DNA of 8,900 nucleotides, taken from positions 1,196,872 through 1,205,771 of the forward strand of contig CP070627.1 of the NCBI GenBank assembly GCA_020355945.1. Direction: 5' to 3'. The notes beneath the pieces were generated by a model, which saw nothing but the letters and a program-made list of their open reading frames with translations, made no database searches and was not told the origin of the DNA. Every line of letters starts with the position of its first letter. Positions within the stretch are counted from its first letter, which is position 1. The position numbers and the translations under genes were made by a program. Of this stretch, positions 1 through 5,454 are shown one piece after another. The DNA is from Candidatus Aminicenantota bacterium (GTDB taxonomy: Bacteria; Acidobacteriota; Aminicenantia; UBA2199).

Positions 1-20
1 GGATGTTTCACGGGTCCAGG

Positions 21-35
21 CCCCTCGGCGAGGGG
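21..35. repeat. GC-rich hairpin
   Basis: The arms CCCCTC (21-26) and GAGGGG (30-35) pair perfectly around a GGC loop. A further GG/CC pair (19-20 with 38-39) is possible across a two-base bulge. No T-run follows on the plus strand, so an intrinsic terminator for an upstream gene is not well supported. It may be part of a composite intergenic element with the next hairpin and the heptamer array. Confidence 0.55.
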
Positions 36-45
36 AGCCTAAAAT

Positions 46-61
46 GGCAAAGTGCTTTGCC
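46..61. repeat. Perfect palindrome GGCAAAG/CTTTGCC
   Basis: The 7-bp arms GGCAAAG (46-52) and CTTTGCC (55-61) are separated by TG. As RNA this would be a 6-bp stem with a GTGC tetraloop. It lies between the GC-rich hairpin and the heptamer array. No regulator can be assigned. Confidence 0.6.
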
Positions 62-63
62 TC

Positions 64-98
64 ATACGCTATGCGCCATGCGCCATGCGCAATGCTCT
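64..98. repeat. Five-unit ATGCGCC-type heptamer array
   Basis: Five consecutive 7-bp units can be read: ATACGCT, ATGCGCC, ATGCGCC, ATGCGCA and ATGCTCT. The central two are identical and the outer ones have decayed by one to three bases. The array lies in non-coding DNA upstream of the oxidoreductase gene. It resembles the short tandem heptanucleotide repeats known from intergenic DNA of some bacteria, for example the STRR repeats of cyanobacteria. The unit sequence alone does not indicate a function. Confidence 0.8.
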
Positions 99-161
99 CG
101 CCCCCTGGCCGCGCTGCACTGGAGGCAAAAGTGACGGTGGATTTAGGGGTTTAGGAAATCC

Positions 162-190
162 TTGATTTTTATGAAAATTTGTGTTAATAA
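162..190 (+). promoter_or_regulatory. Candidate sigma70-like promoter for the oxidoreductase gene
   Basis: TTGATT (162-167) and TAATAA (185-190) are separated by exactly 17 bp in an AT-rich stretch. The -10 matches consensus at only three of six positions, so this is a weak call. Transcription would begin close to 197, giving a leader of about 73 nt and running through the dyad at 193-209. The oxidoreductase and glgX could both be read from it. Confidence 0.35.
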
Positions 191-192
191 AT

Positions 193-209
193 ATCTTTTT
201 GCAAAAGAT
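193..209. promoter_or_regulatory. Operator-like dyad ATCTTTT-TGC-AAAAGAT
   Basis: Perfect 7-bp inverted arms (193-199 and 203-209) flank a three-base centre. The dyad lies directly downstream of the candidate -10 and over the expected transcription start, where a repressor site would act. The binding protein is unknown. AT-rich dyads of this size can arise by chance. Confidence 0.35.
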
Positions 210-269
210 TGCTTCTGTTTTAATGCTGGACCCTTTGGGTTTAATTTCCTGGAAAAACGGAGAACAAGC

Positions 270-1394
270 ATGAGCAAAACTTATGATGTCGTGGTCGTTG
301 GTGGTGGGATTATTGGCATGGCTGTGGCCAGTTACCTCAGTCAGGCAGCGATTAAACTGGCATTAGTTGAAAGAAAATATATTGGTTCCGGTTCTACGAG
401 CCGCTGTATCGGTGGTATTCGCCAGCAATTTTCCACACCCGCTGCTATCCGCTTGATGCAAGAAAACCTGGAACTCTTTTCCCAAATGGAAGAGGAATTT
501 AACCAATCCGTAGAATTTCACCAGGGTGGATATCTTTTCCTGGCCCATACCCGGGAAATGGTAGAGGTATTCAAAAAAAACATTGCTATACAGAAAAAAG
601 AAAAACTAAATGTTTCTTTGTTGTCCCCGGGGGAGGTCAAAGAGGTGGTGCCTCATTTGAATATCGAAGGCGTATTAGCTGGTGCCTATTGCCCGGATGA
701 TGCCCAGGCTTTTCCTTTCCCGGTTGTTGATGGGTACCGGGAAAAAATAATCAAAGGGGGCGGTGAATTGATTATTAGCAACCCGGTGACAACGATTAAA
801 AAAAATAAGCATTTTCAGCTCACGCTTGCCGACGGTACGCTTTTGGAAGCGGATAAAGTACTTTTAAGTGCGGGGCCCTGGACCGGTGAACTGGCTAAAA
901 CCATCGGTCTCGATCTTCCTCTCTTTCCCGAACGCCACGAAGCCATCATTACCGAGCGAATACCTAAATTCTTCGAACCTATGATTGTAGATTACCGCCC
1001 GGATGGGTGTTATTTCCATCAATTGATAAGCGGCCAGGTCATTGCTTGCTATACACCGGTTCCCAATGTACCCGGAATCCATGAAGATGTGTCTTTTGAG
1101 TTTTTACCCCAGGTGGCCTGGCGAATGAGTCGGTTGGTCCCGGAGCTTAAAAAAGCAGCTATTTTGAGAAACTGGTCCGGCTGTTATACCATGACACCGG
1201 ATGGGAACCCTATTGTAGACGAAAGTGAAATCGAAGGGCTTTATATTGCTTCGGGCATGTCCGGTCATGGTTTCATGTTTGGTCCGGCTATTGGCAAATA
1301 CCTGGCCCGGTTTATGCTTACCGGTCAATGGGGAGCTGATTTTTCCGAATTTTCTATCAAAAGAGAATTCAAATCCAAAGAAAGCATGAAATAA
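270..1394 (+). CDS. FAD-dependent oxidoreductase, DAO family (sarcosine oxidase beta-like)
   Basis: Predicted 374-aa cytoplasmic flavoprotein of the DAO superfamily, which oxidises the C-N bond of amines or amino acids. The Rossmann dinucleotide-binding motif GGGIIG is at residues 11-16, after the strand YDVVVV. The acidic residue E34 (VERK) is placed to bind the FAD ribose. The segment GSGSTSRCIGGIRQQF (39-54) is the conserved flavin-contacting region of this family. The C-terminal block from NWSGCYTMTPDGNPIV (301-316) through ASGMSGHGFMFGPAIGK (327-343) is the second FAD contact. Length fits the single-subunit or beta-subunit type. Start: ATG 270 has GGAG seven bases upstream and begins directly at the fold; a TTG at 162 would add 36 residues of non-family sequence. 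No alpha, gamma or delta sarcosine oxidase subunits are nearby, so the substrate (sarcosine, proline, glycine or other) cannot be named. The stop lies 20 nt before glgX, suggesting co-transcription. Confidence 0.88.
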   Translation: MSKTYDVVVVGGGIIGMAVASYLSQAAIKLALVERKYIGSGSTSRCIGGIRQQFSTPAAIRLMQENLELFSQMEEEFNQSVEFHQGGYLFLAHTREMVEVFKKNIAIQKKEKLNVSLLSPGEVKEVVPHLNIEGVLAGAYCPDDAQAFPFPVVDGYREKIIKGGGELIISNPVTTIKKNKHFQLTLADGTLLEADKVLLSAGPWTGELAKTIGLDLPLFPERHEAIITERIPKFFEPMIVDYRPDGCYFHQLISGQVIACYTPVPNVPGIHEDVSFEFLPQVAWRMSRLVPELKKAAILRNWSGCYTMTPDGNPIVDESEIEGLYIASGMSGHGFMFGPAIGKYLARFMLTGQWGADFSEFSIKREFKSKESMK

Positions 1395-1414
1395 CCCCAT
1401 GGGGAGCGATCCCA

Positions 1415-3559
1415 ATGAAGTTTAAAGAACTTGAATTTTTTTCCGGGTATCCGCGGCGCATGCCGTATGGGGCAAATATTGATGCCGGGGGGGTTCATTT
1501 TTCGATTTTCAGTCGGCATGCCACCCGGGTATGGCTGCTTTTATTTGACTCGCCCCATGATGATTCGCCCAGGCATGAGGTTGAGCTGGTTCCCGGGATC
1601 AACCGCACCGGTGATGTGTGGCATGTTTGGGTGAAGGGTCTTGGCCCGGGTCAGTTATATCTGTGGCGGATGGATGGACCATATGAACCGGAAAAAGGGC
1701 ACCGGTTCAACCCGGAATTTCTCTTGCTCGATCCTTATGCCAGGGCTGTCACCGGCAATTATTATTGGAATGCGGCTCACCCGGGACCGGTGCGTTATCA
1801 AGAGGGCAAAGGGGCAAAAGATATGCCTAAGTGTGTGGTTTGTTCGGATAAATTTGATTGGGAACGGGACCGCCCCCTGAACCGTCCGCTGTCAGAGACC
1901 GTGATTTATGAATGCCATGTGCGTGGGCTTACCGCACATAAAAGTGCAAATGTGGAATATCCCGGCACCTTTAAAGGAGTTGTGGAAAAAATTCCTTATT
2001 TTAAAAGCCTGGGAATAACTGCATTGGAATTACTACCGGTCCAGGAATTCGGCGTTTTTCAAGAAGACCGTGAGAATCCCCTTACAGGGGAAAAACTCTC
2101 CAATTACTGGGGATACAATACCGTGGGATTTTTTGCTCCCAATGGAGGTTATTCTGCTTCCGGGACAATGGGGCAGCAGGTCAACGAATTTAAATGGATG
2201 GTTCGGGAACTGCATCGCGCCGGCATTGAAGTTATACTGGATGTGGTGTTTAACCACACGGCTGAAGGCAATGAAAAGGGACCCACCTTTTGTTTTAAGG
2301 GGATCGACAACCGCATTTATTATATGTTGGACCCCATGGATGGCTCTTACCTGGATTATACGGGGTGCGGCAACACCTTCAACTGCAACCACCCGGTGGT
2401 GAGGGATTTTATTATTTCCTGTCTTTACTATTGGGTGCTTTATATGCATGTGGATGGATTCAGGTTTGATCTGGCTTCTGTGCTGGGAAGAGATGAACGG
2501 GGCAATCTTCTTCCCAATCCCCCTTTGCTGGAAAGGATCGAGGAGTATCCTATTCTTAGGGGAACCAAGATTATCGCTGAAGCCTGGGATGCGGCAGGCG
2601 CTTACCAGGTGGGGGAATTTACCGGGAGATGGGCGGAGTGGAATGGGAAATTTCGTGATGATGTAAGACGATTTTGGCGGGGAGACCCGGGAAGCGTCAG
2701 CCCCCTGGCCACACGATTCGCCGGCAGTTCGGACCTGTATGGAGACAATGGCCGCACCCCTCATCACAGTATCAATTTTATCACCTCTCACGATGGATTC
2801 ACCCTCAATGATTGGGCCAGCTATGAACGAAAACATAACCTTGCCAATGGCCACGACAACCAGGATGGGGATGAGCAAAATCTCAGTATCAATCACGGGG
2901 TAGAAGGCCCCACCACAGACCCTCAAATTGATGGGCTGCGCGAACGCCAGATTAAAAACATGCTGGCCACTTTGATACTCTCTTTAGGGGTACCGATGAT
3001 CCTGGGGGGAGATGAATTCCGACGCACCCAAAAGGGGAATAATAACCCTTACTGCCAGAACAATGAAATATCCTGGTTCGACTGGACATTAACCGGGAAA
3101 AACCCCGGTATGGTTCGTTTCACCAGGGAGCTTATCCACTTTCTCAAGAGGCATCCCACCTTAAGAAGGCAAAGTTTTTATCCCGGTAAATTGATCGAAG
3201 AAGATTGTCTTCCTGGTATCACCTGGTATGGAGACAGGGGACAAGCCCCGGACTGGGATGGAAATAACCTCTGTCTTGCCGTATTAATAAAAGGAGAGAG
3301 GGGGATCAAGAAAGAAAATACAGATACATCCCATGATATTTTTATTATGTTTAATGCCAATCTCACCCCCAGGACGTTTCATATTCCTAGGCCTTCCGAG
3401 GGAGGGGTATGGAAAATTACAATAAATACTCAAAACCCTTCTCCCGGAGATATTTATTCGCCGGGCAATGAACCGGAATTGGGGAAAAACAAAACATTTG
3501 CACTTAAAGAACAAAGTTTGGCAGTGCTGGTTGCTTGCCAACTTTCTCGCCTGAGGTAA
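1415..3559 (+). CDS. glgX: Glycogen debranching enzyme GlgX / isoamylase-type (GH13)
   Basis: A 714-aa alpha-amylase-superfamily enzyme predicted to hydrolyse alpha-1,6 branch linkages in glycogen or its limit dextrins in the cytoplasm. Order of domains: a CBM48-type beta-sandwich (about 15-110, with the family signature LYLWRMDGPY at 81-90); the catalytic TIM barrel (about 160-580); and a C-terminal beta domain. The GH13 regions are intact: DVVFNH (276-281); GFRFDLA with nucleophile D352; AEAWD with acid/base E389; and SHDG with transition-state stabiliser D460. The stretch around NGHDNQDGDEQN (478-489) and the GGDEFRRTQKGNNNPYCQ segment (531-548) are typical of GlgX/TreX-type enzymes, and length matches the family (roughly 650-750). 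Start ATG 1415 has GGGGAG (1401-1406) at good spacing. No other glycogen genes are in the window. GlgX versus TreX-like specificity cannot be settled by eye. A run of seven G lies at 1487-1493 within the frame. Confidence 0.93.
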   Translation: MKFKELEFFSGYPRRMPYGANIDAGGVHFSIFSRHATRVWLLLFDSPHDDSPRHEVELVPGINRTGDVWHVWVKGLGPGQLYLWRMDGPYEPEKGHRFNPEFLLLDPYARAVTGNYYWNAAHPGPVRYQEGKGAKDMPKCVVCSDKFDWERDRPLNRPLSETVIYECHVRGLTAHKSANVEYPGTFKGVVEKIPYFKSLGITALELLPVQEFGVFQEDRENPLTGEKLSNYWGYNTVGFFAPNGGYSASGTMGQQVNEFKWMVRELHRAGIEVILDVVFNHTAEGNEKGPTFCFKGIDNRIYYMLDPMDGSYLDYTGCGNTFNCNHPVVRDFIISCLYYWVLYMHVDGFRFDLASVLGRDERGNLLPNPPLLERIEEYPILRGTKIIAEAWDAAGAYQVGEFTGRWAEWNGKFRDDVRRFWRGDPGSVSPLATRFAGSSDLYGDNGRTPHHSINFITSHDGFTLNDWASYERKHNLANGHDNQDGDEQNLSINHGVEGPTTDPQIDGLRERQIKNMLATLILSLGVPMILGGDEFRRTQKGNNNPYCQNNEISWFDWTLTGKNPGMVRFTRELIHFLKRHPTLRRQSFYPGKLIEEDCLPGITWYGDRGQAPDWDGNNLCLAVLIKGERGIKKENTDTSHDIFIMFNANLTPRTFHIPRPSEGGVWKITINTQNPSPGDIYSPGNEPELGKNKTFALKEQSLAVLVACQLSRLR

Positions 3560-3578
3560 CGGTTTCTCTTTCCAGGTA

Positions 3579-3607
3579 TTGATTTCTTTTACAAAATAGG
3601 ATATATT
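3579..3607 (+). promoter_or_regulatory. Candidate promoter with a dyad over the -10
   Basis: TTGATT (3579-3584) and TATATT (3602-3607) are separated by 17 bp; the -10 matches consensus at five of six positions. The -10 lies within an inverted repeat, CAAAATA (3592-3598) and TATTTTG (3604-3610). An outer pair, CCAGGT (3572-3577) and ACCTGG (3611-3616), encloses the promoter. A second weaker -35-like TTGACC is at 3608-3613. The promoter follows the glgX stop by about 20 nt and would serve the short ORF at 3697 and the gene at 3830. The arrangement suggests repressor control, which is an inference. Confidence 0.5.
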
Positions 3608-3696
3608 TTGACCTGGTGACTGGCAAAATGTTAATTCTAACAAAAGGCAATTATAAATCACATTTTCAGAGTTATGAAGCCCATGGAGGTCTGGCA

Positions 3697-3783
3697 ATGG
3701 ATACAAAGAAAATCAATTTAAGGATAAAGGGTTTAGGAGTTAAGTGGAGTTTTACACCGGGAGAACCAGCCAAAATCCCTTGA
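3697..3783 (+). CDS. Short ORF, 28 aa, possibly the broken 5' end of the 3830 gene
   Basis: The ATG at 3697 has a strong GGAGG (3685-3689) seven bases upstream. It opens a 28-codon basic peptide beginning MDTKKINLRIKG and ending in a TGA at 3781. It resembles no family I know. From about 3773 the neighbouring frame, which is the frame of the 3830 gene, stays open and reads like protein (SLEHLKKYQTNPKEQEGT) up to that gene's ATG. Removing one A from the AAAA at 3772-3775 would join the two into one reading frame of about 259 codons. It could therefore be an independent leader or small protein, or the 5' end of a gene split by a frameshift or sequencing error. Confidence 0.35.
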   Translation: MDTKKINLRIKGLGVKWSFTPGEPAKIP

Positions 3784-3829
3784 ACACCTTAAAAAATACC
3801 AAACCAATCCGAAGGAACAGGAGGGAACA

Positions 3830-4477
3830 ATGGAACATGAAAAGATAATCCAGGACGTAAAAGAGCTTTTAAAATTTCCCAATCTTGGCAAGGCTTTATT
3901 TCATAAAATTGAGGAACTAAAATTAATCCTGGCTCGAAATCTTAACGAATACTTGCCAATGCTAAAGAGATCGCCCGGGGAGACAGACACCCGGACCAAT
4001 ACCACCAGGGGTATTAATTTCGAATTAACCAGGGTTTGCGAGAATTTATGGATTCCATCAATACCGGGAAAACCAGAATGTAACCCATATGAAATTATAC
4101 CGCAGCCCCTCATTGACTATATTGTCGATTACCAGGTAAAAACAGGTGTAATTGAAATGAAACCGGGGTTAAGATTACCGGAGGTTCCCGGTGAGGTGTA
4201 TAACCTGACTTTTGAGAAAGGCAACCCTAAATTTATATGGGGAACGATCCGGAAGAGCCATGATGTCACCCCTGATTTCATATATCCGCACCAACAGGCA
4301 AATAAAAGCAGCTTCCCAGCGTTGGAAGAAAATCCCGAAAAAAGTGAAGTAATCAAGCTATTGCTTCATTACCTTTTAAGCAATGATGATTATTATAAAC
4401 ATGTAGCCGCTGAATTCTTTTACCGCTGGAGACCTATAATTGATAGTCAATTGATAACGAAAAGCACCACAGTGTGA
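3830..4477 (+). CDS. Hypothetical protein, 215 aa, unrecognised
   Basis: I do not recognise a family. The start is supported by AGGAGGG (3819-3825) four bases before the ATG. Residues 1-42 are predicted helical and charged (KIIQDVKELL, HKIEELKLILARNL). A polar Thr/Arg-rich stretch follows (about 49-61). The middle is rich in Pro and aromatic residues (ENLWIPSIPGKPECNPYEIIPQPL in the region 71-94, then IWGTI near 136-140). The C-terminus is helical again (VIKLLLHYLLSNDDYYKHVAAEFFYRW, about 174-200). There is no signal peptide, membrane segment or metal-binding motif, and only two Cys (70 and 84). It is probably soluble. It has its own upstream promoter candidate and lies 69 bp before the 3' end of the opposite-strand tRNA-Thr. 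Codon use looks similar to its neighbours. See the short ORF at 3697 for a possible longer original frame. Confidence 0.65.
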   Translation: MEHEKIIQDVKELLKFPNLGKALFHKIEELKLILARNLNEYLPMLKRSPGETDTRTNTTRGINFELTRVCENLWIPSIPGKPECNPYEIIPQPLIDYIVDYQVKTGVIEMKPGLRLPEVPGEVYNLTFEKGNPKFIWGTIRKSHDVTPDFIYPHQQANKSSFPALEENPEKSEVIKLLLHYLLSNDDYYKHVAAEFFYRWRPIIDSQLITKSTTV

Positions 4478-4546
4478 TTTTTGAGCCTATCAAAACGCAA
4501 GGGAAGAAGACCAAAATTCCTTTGTCCTGGAAATGATAGGTGGCAA

Positions 4547-4619
4547 AGCCGATGGGCGGATTTGAACCGCCGACCTTTTGATTACGAATCAAGCGCTCTA
4601 CCAACTGAGCTACATCGGC
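4547..4619 (-). tRNA. tRNA-Thr (anticodon CGT)
   Basis: The minus strand folds into a complete 73-nt cloverleaf. The acceptor GCCGATG pairs fully with CATCGGC. The D stem is GCTC/GAGC around AGTTGGTA. The anticodon stem CTTGA/TCAAA has a C-A mismatch at its base (27-43). The loop TTCGTAA gives anticodon CGT, reading ACG. The T arm is GGCGG-TTCAAAT-CCGCC. The discriminator base is T and no CCA is encoded, so CCA would be added after transcription. The loop sequence matches the CGU-anticodon threonine tRNA type. It has a consensus promoter upstream (4653-4681). The plus-strand frame crossing it is the familiar antisense artefact of tRNA genes. Confidence 0.96.
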
Positions 4620-4652
4620 TTACTCGCACGATTGAGATTTTTATCGCGCTAT

Positions 4653-4681
4653 ATTATAGGCCATTTCATCTGTTTTGTCAA
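4653..4681 (-). promoter_or_regulatory. Consensus sigma70 promoter of tRNA-Thr
   Basis: On the minus strand TTGACA (4681-4676) and TATAAT (4658-4653) match consensus at every position with a 17-bp spacer. The sequence after the -10 is ATAGCGCG, a GC-rich discriminator of the kind linked to stringent (ppGpp) control of stable RNA promoters. Transcription would start near 4646, leaving a leader of about 27 nt before the mature tRNA. Confidence 0.9.
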
Positions 4682-4709
4682 AACCAAAAATTCATTAATG
4701 GGCAAATGA

Positions 4710-4738
4710 TTGACTTTTACTTTTAATTCTGCTATCTT
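4710..4738 (+). promoter_or_regulatory. Sigma70-type promoter of the Yip1-family gene
   Basis: TTGACT (4710-4715, five of six) and TATCTT (4733-4738, four of six) are separated by 17 bp. The predicted start near 4745 gives a leader of about 27 nt containing the GGAGG site. It is divergent from the tRNA-Thr promoter; the two -35 boxes are 28 bp apart. Confidence 0.65.
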
Positions 4739-4761
4739 CATTTCTTGATTTAATTAAAAAT

Positions 4762-4766
4762 GGAGG
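4762..4766 (+). promoter_or_regulatory. Ribosome binding site that fixes the Yip1-family start
   Basis: GGAGG lies five bases before ATG 4772. It overlaps the earlier in-frame ATG at 4760, which therefore has no site of its own and cannot be the start. Confidence 0.8.
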
Positions 4767-4771
4767 AAAAA

Positions 4772-5386
4772 ATGGACTTTAATGCGATTATTAAACGAGC
4801 AATAGCGATTATAACAAAACCCAAAGACGAATGGACAGCTATCCACAGCGAGTCGTTGACAATTAAAGATCTCTATCTTAAATACGCAATCATTCTATAT
4901 GCAATTCCATCTGTTGCGCTCCTGGTGGGATGGCTCATTATGGGACTGCCGATTATGATGACCCTGGTCATGGCAATTTTCTTATATGTCCTAACCATCG
5001 GTGTCCTGTTCTTAATGGGTCTTCTCATTGAGGTAATCGGGTCACAATTTGGAGGCACCAAAGATATGGTCAGCTCCCAAAAACTTGCTGTTTTCTCACT
5101 TACCCCTTATGCTTTAATTGGAATTCTATTCATCATACCCATCGGACGCTTTGCCTTCGGTTCGGGAATTTTTTATCTCATTATGTTGATAAGTTTGTAT
5201 TCCTTTTATATTATGTACCTGGGTGCTCAAAAATTGAAAGGGATTACACAGCCGGATAAATTGCTACCTTTGACATTGATTATGGCGGTAATATGGCTGA
5301 TCCTTATATATATTGCCTATAGAATTAGTGCAAGTATAGCGTTTGAGGCATTTTTAGGCTCATTTCGAGCAGCACTTCGCAGATAA
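4772..5386 (+). CDS. Yip1-family integral membrane protein
   Basis: A 204-aa polytopic membrane protein. The N-terminus MDFNAIIKRAIAIITKPKDEW is typical of bacterial Yip1-domain (PF04893) proteins: an amphipathic helix, then a KPK-x-EW element and the first membrane span. About five hydrophobic spans are visible, near residues 36-56, 62-89, 104-125, 131-151 and 165-184. The polar loop SQFGGTKDMVSSQK (91-104) followed by SLTPYALIG (109-117) is the conserved centre of the family, whose bacterial members have no settled function. The start is set by GGAGG at 4762-4766. It has its own promoter, so it is probably monocistronic. It ends 68 bp from the convergent kinase gene. The C-terminus is short and basic (ALRR). 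Confidence 0.8.
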   Translation: MDFNAIIKRAIAIITKPKDEWTAIHSESLTIKDLYLKYAIILYAIPSVALLVGWLIMGLPIMMTLVMAIFLYVLTIGVLFLMGLLIEVIGSQFGGTKDMVSSQKLAVFSLTPYALIGILFIIPIGRFAFGSGIFYLIMLISLYSFYIMYLGAQKLKGITQPDKLLPLTLIMAVIWLILIYIAYRISASIAFEAFLGSFRAALRR

Positions 5387-5388
5387 TT

Positions 5389-5423
5389 CTTCGCGTTCCT
5401 TCATGCTTCACCGTGTCTTCGCG
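5389..5423. repeat. Degenerate CTTCGCG repeat in the convergent spacer
   Basis: CTTCGCG occurs at 5389-5395 and again at 5417-5423, exactly 28 bp (four heptads) apart. Two further CTTC cores lie between them at 5399 and 5406. This resembles the decayed CTTCGCG/CTTCGTG repeats seen between genes in many environmental bacterial genomes. The surrounding 68-bp spacer (5387-5454) shows no convincing terminator hairpin for either gene. Confidence 0.5.
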
Positions 5424-5454
5424 GCTCACTCCCCCCTGTGGTTAAAAAATAAAT

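Noticed and set aside
64..98. Possible CRISPR array
   Set aside because: The units are seven bases with no spacers and no cas genes are present.
2..151. Open frame from the left edge to a TAG at 149-151
   Set aside because: It runs through the hairpins and the heptamer array, has no recognisable protein content, and short open stretches are expected in such GC-rich sequence.
162..269. TTG start giving 36 extra residues on the oxidoreductase
   Set aside because: No ribosome site is present, the residues are unlike the family, and the region overlaps the likely promoter and dyad. ATG 270 has a good site and starts at the Rossmann fold.
384..395. Selenocysteine or disrupted codon near the FAD motif
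   Set aside because: The reading frame is continuous through the FAD region and no in-frame stop is present.
2033..2926. 297-codon minus-strand frame
   Set aside because: It lies entirely within the well-supported glgX gene, has no recognisable motif and no ribosome site of note.
4486..4540. Terminator hairpin CCTATCA/TGATAGG downstream of tRNA-Thr
   Set aside because: The 7-bp arms are about 41 nt apart and there is no adjacent T-run, so a chance inverted repeat is as likely.
4481..4726. 81-codon plus-strand frame with NRRPFDYESSALPTELH
   Set aside because: This is the antisense translation of the tRNA-Thr gene, a well-known annotation artefact.
5387..5454. Bidirectional terminator between the convergent genes
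   Set aside because: No stem of adequate length followed by a T-run is visible on either strand; only the A/T-rich stretch near 5440-5455 is suggestive.
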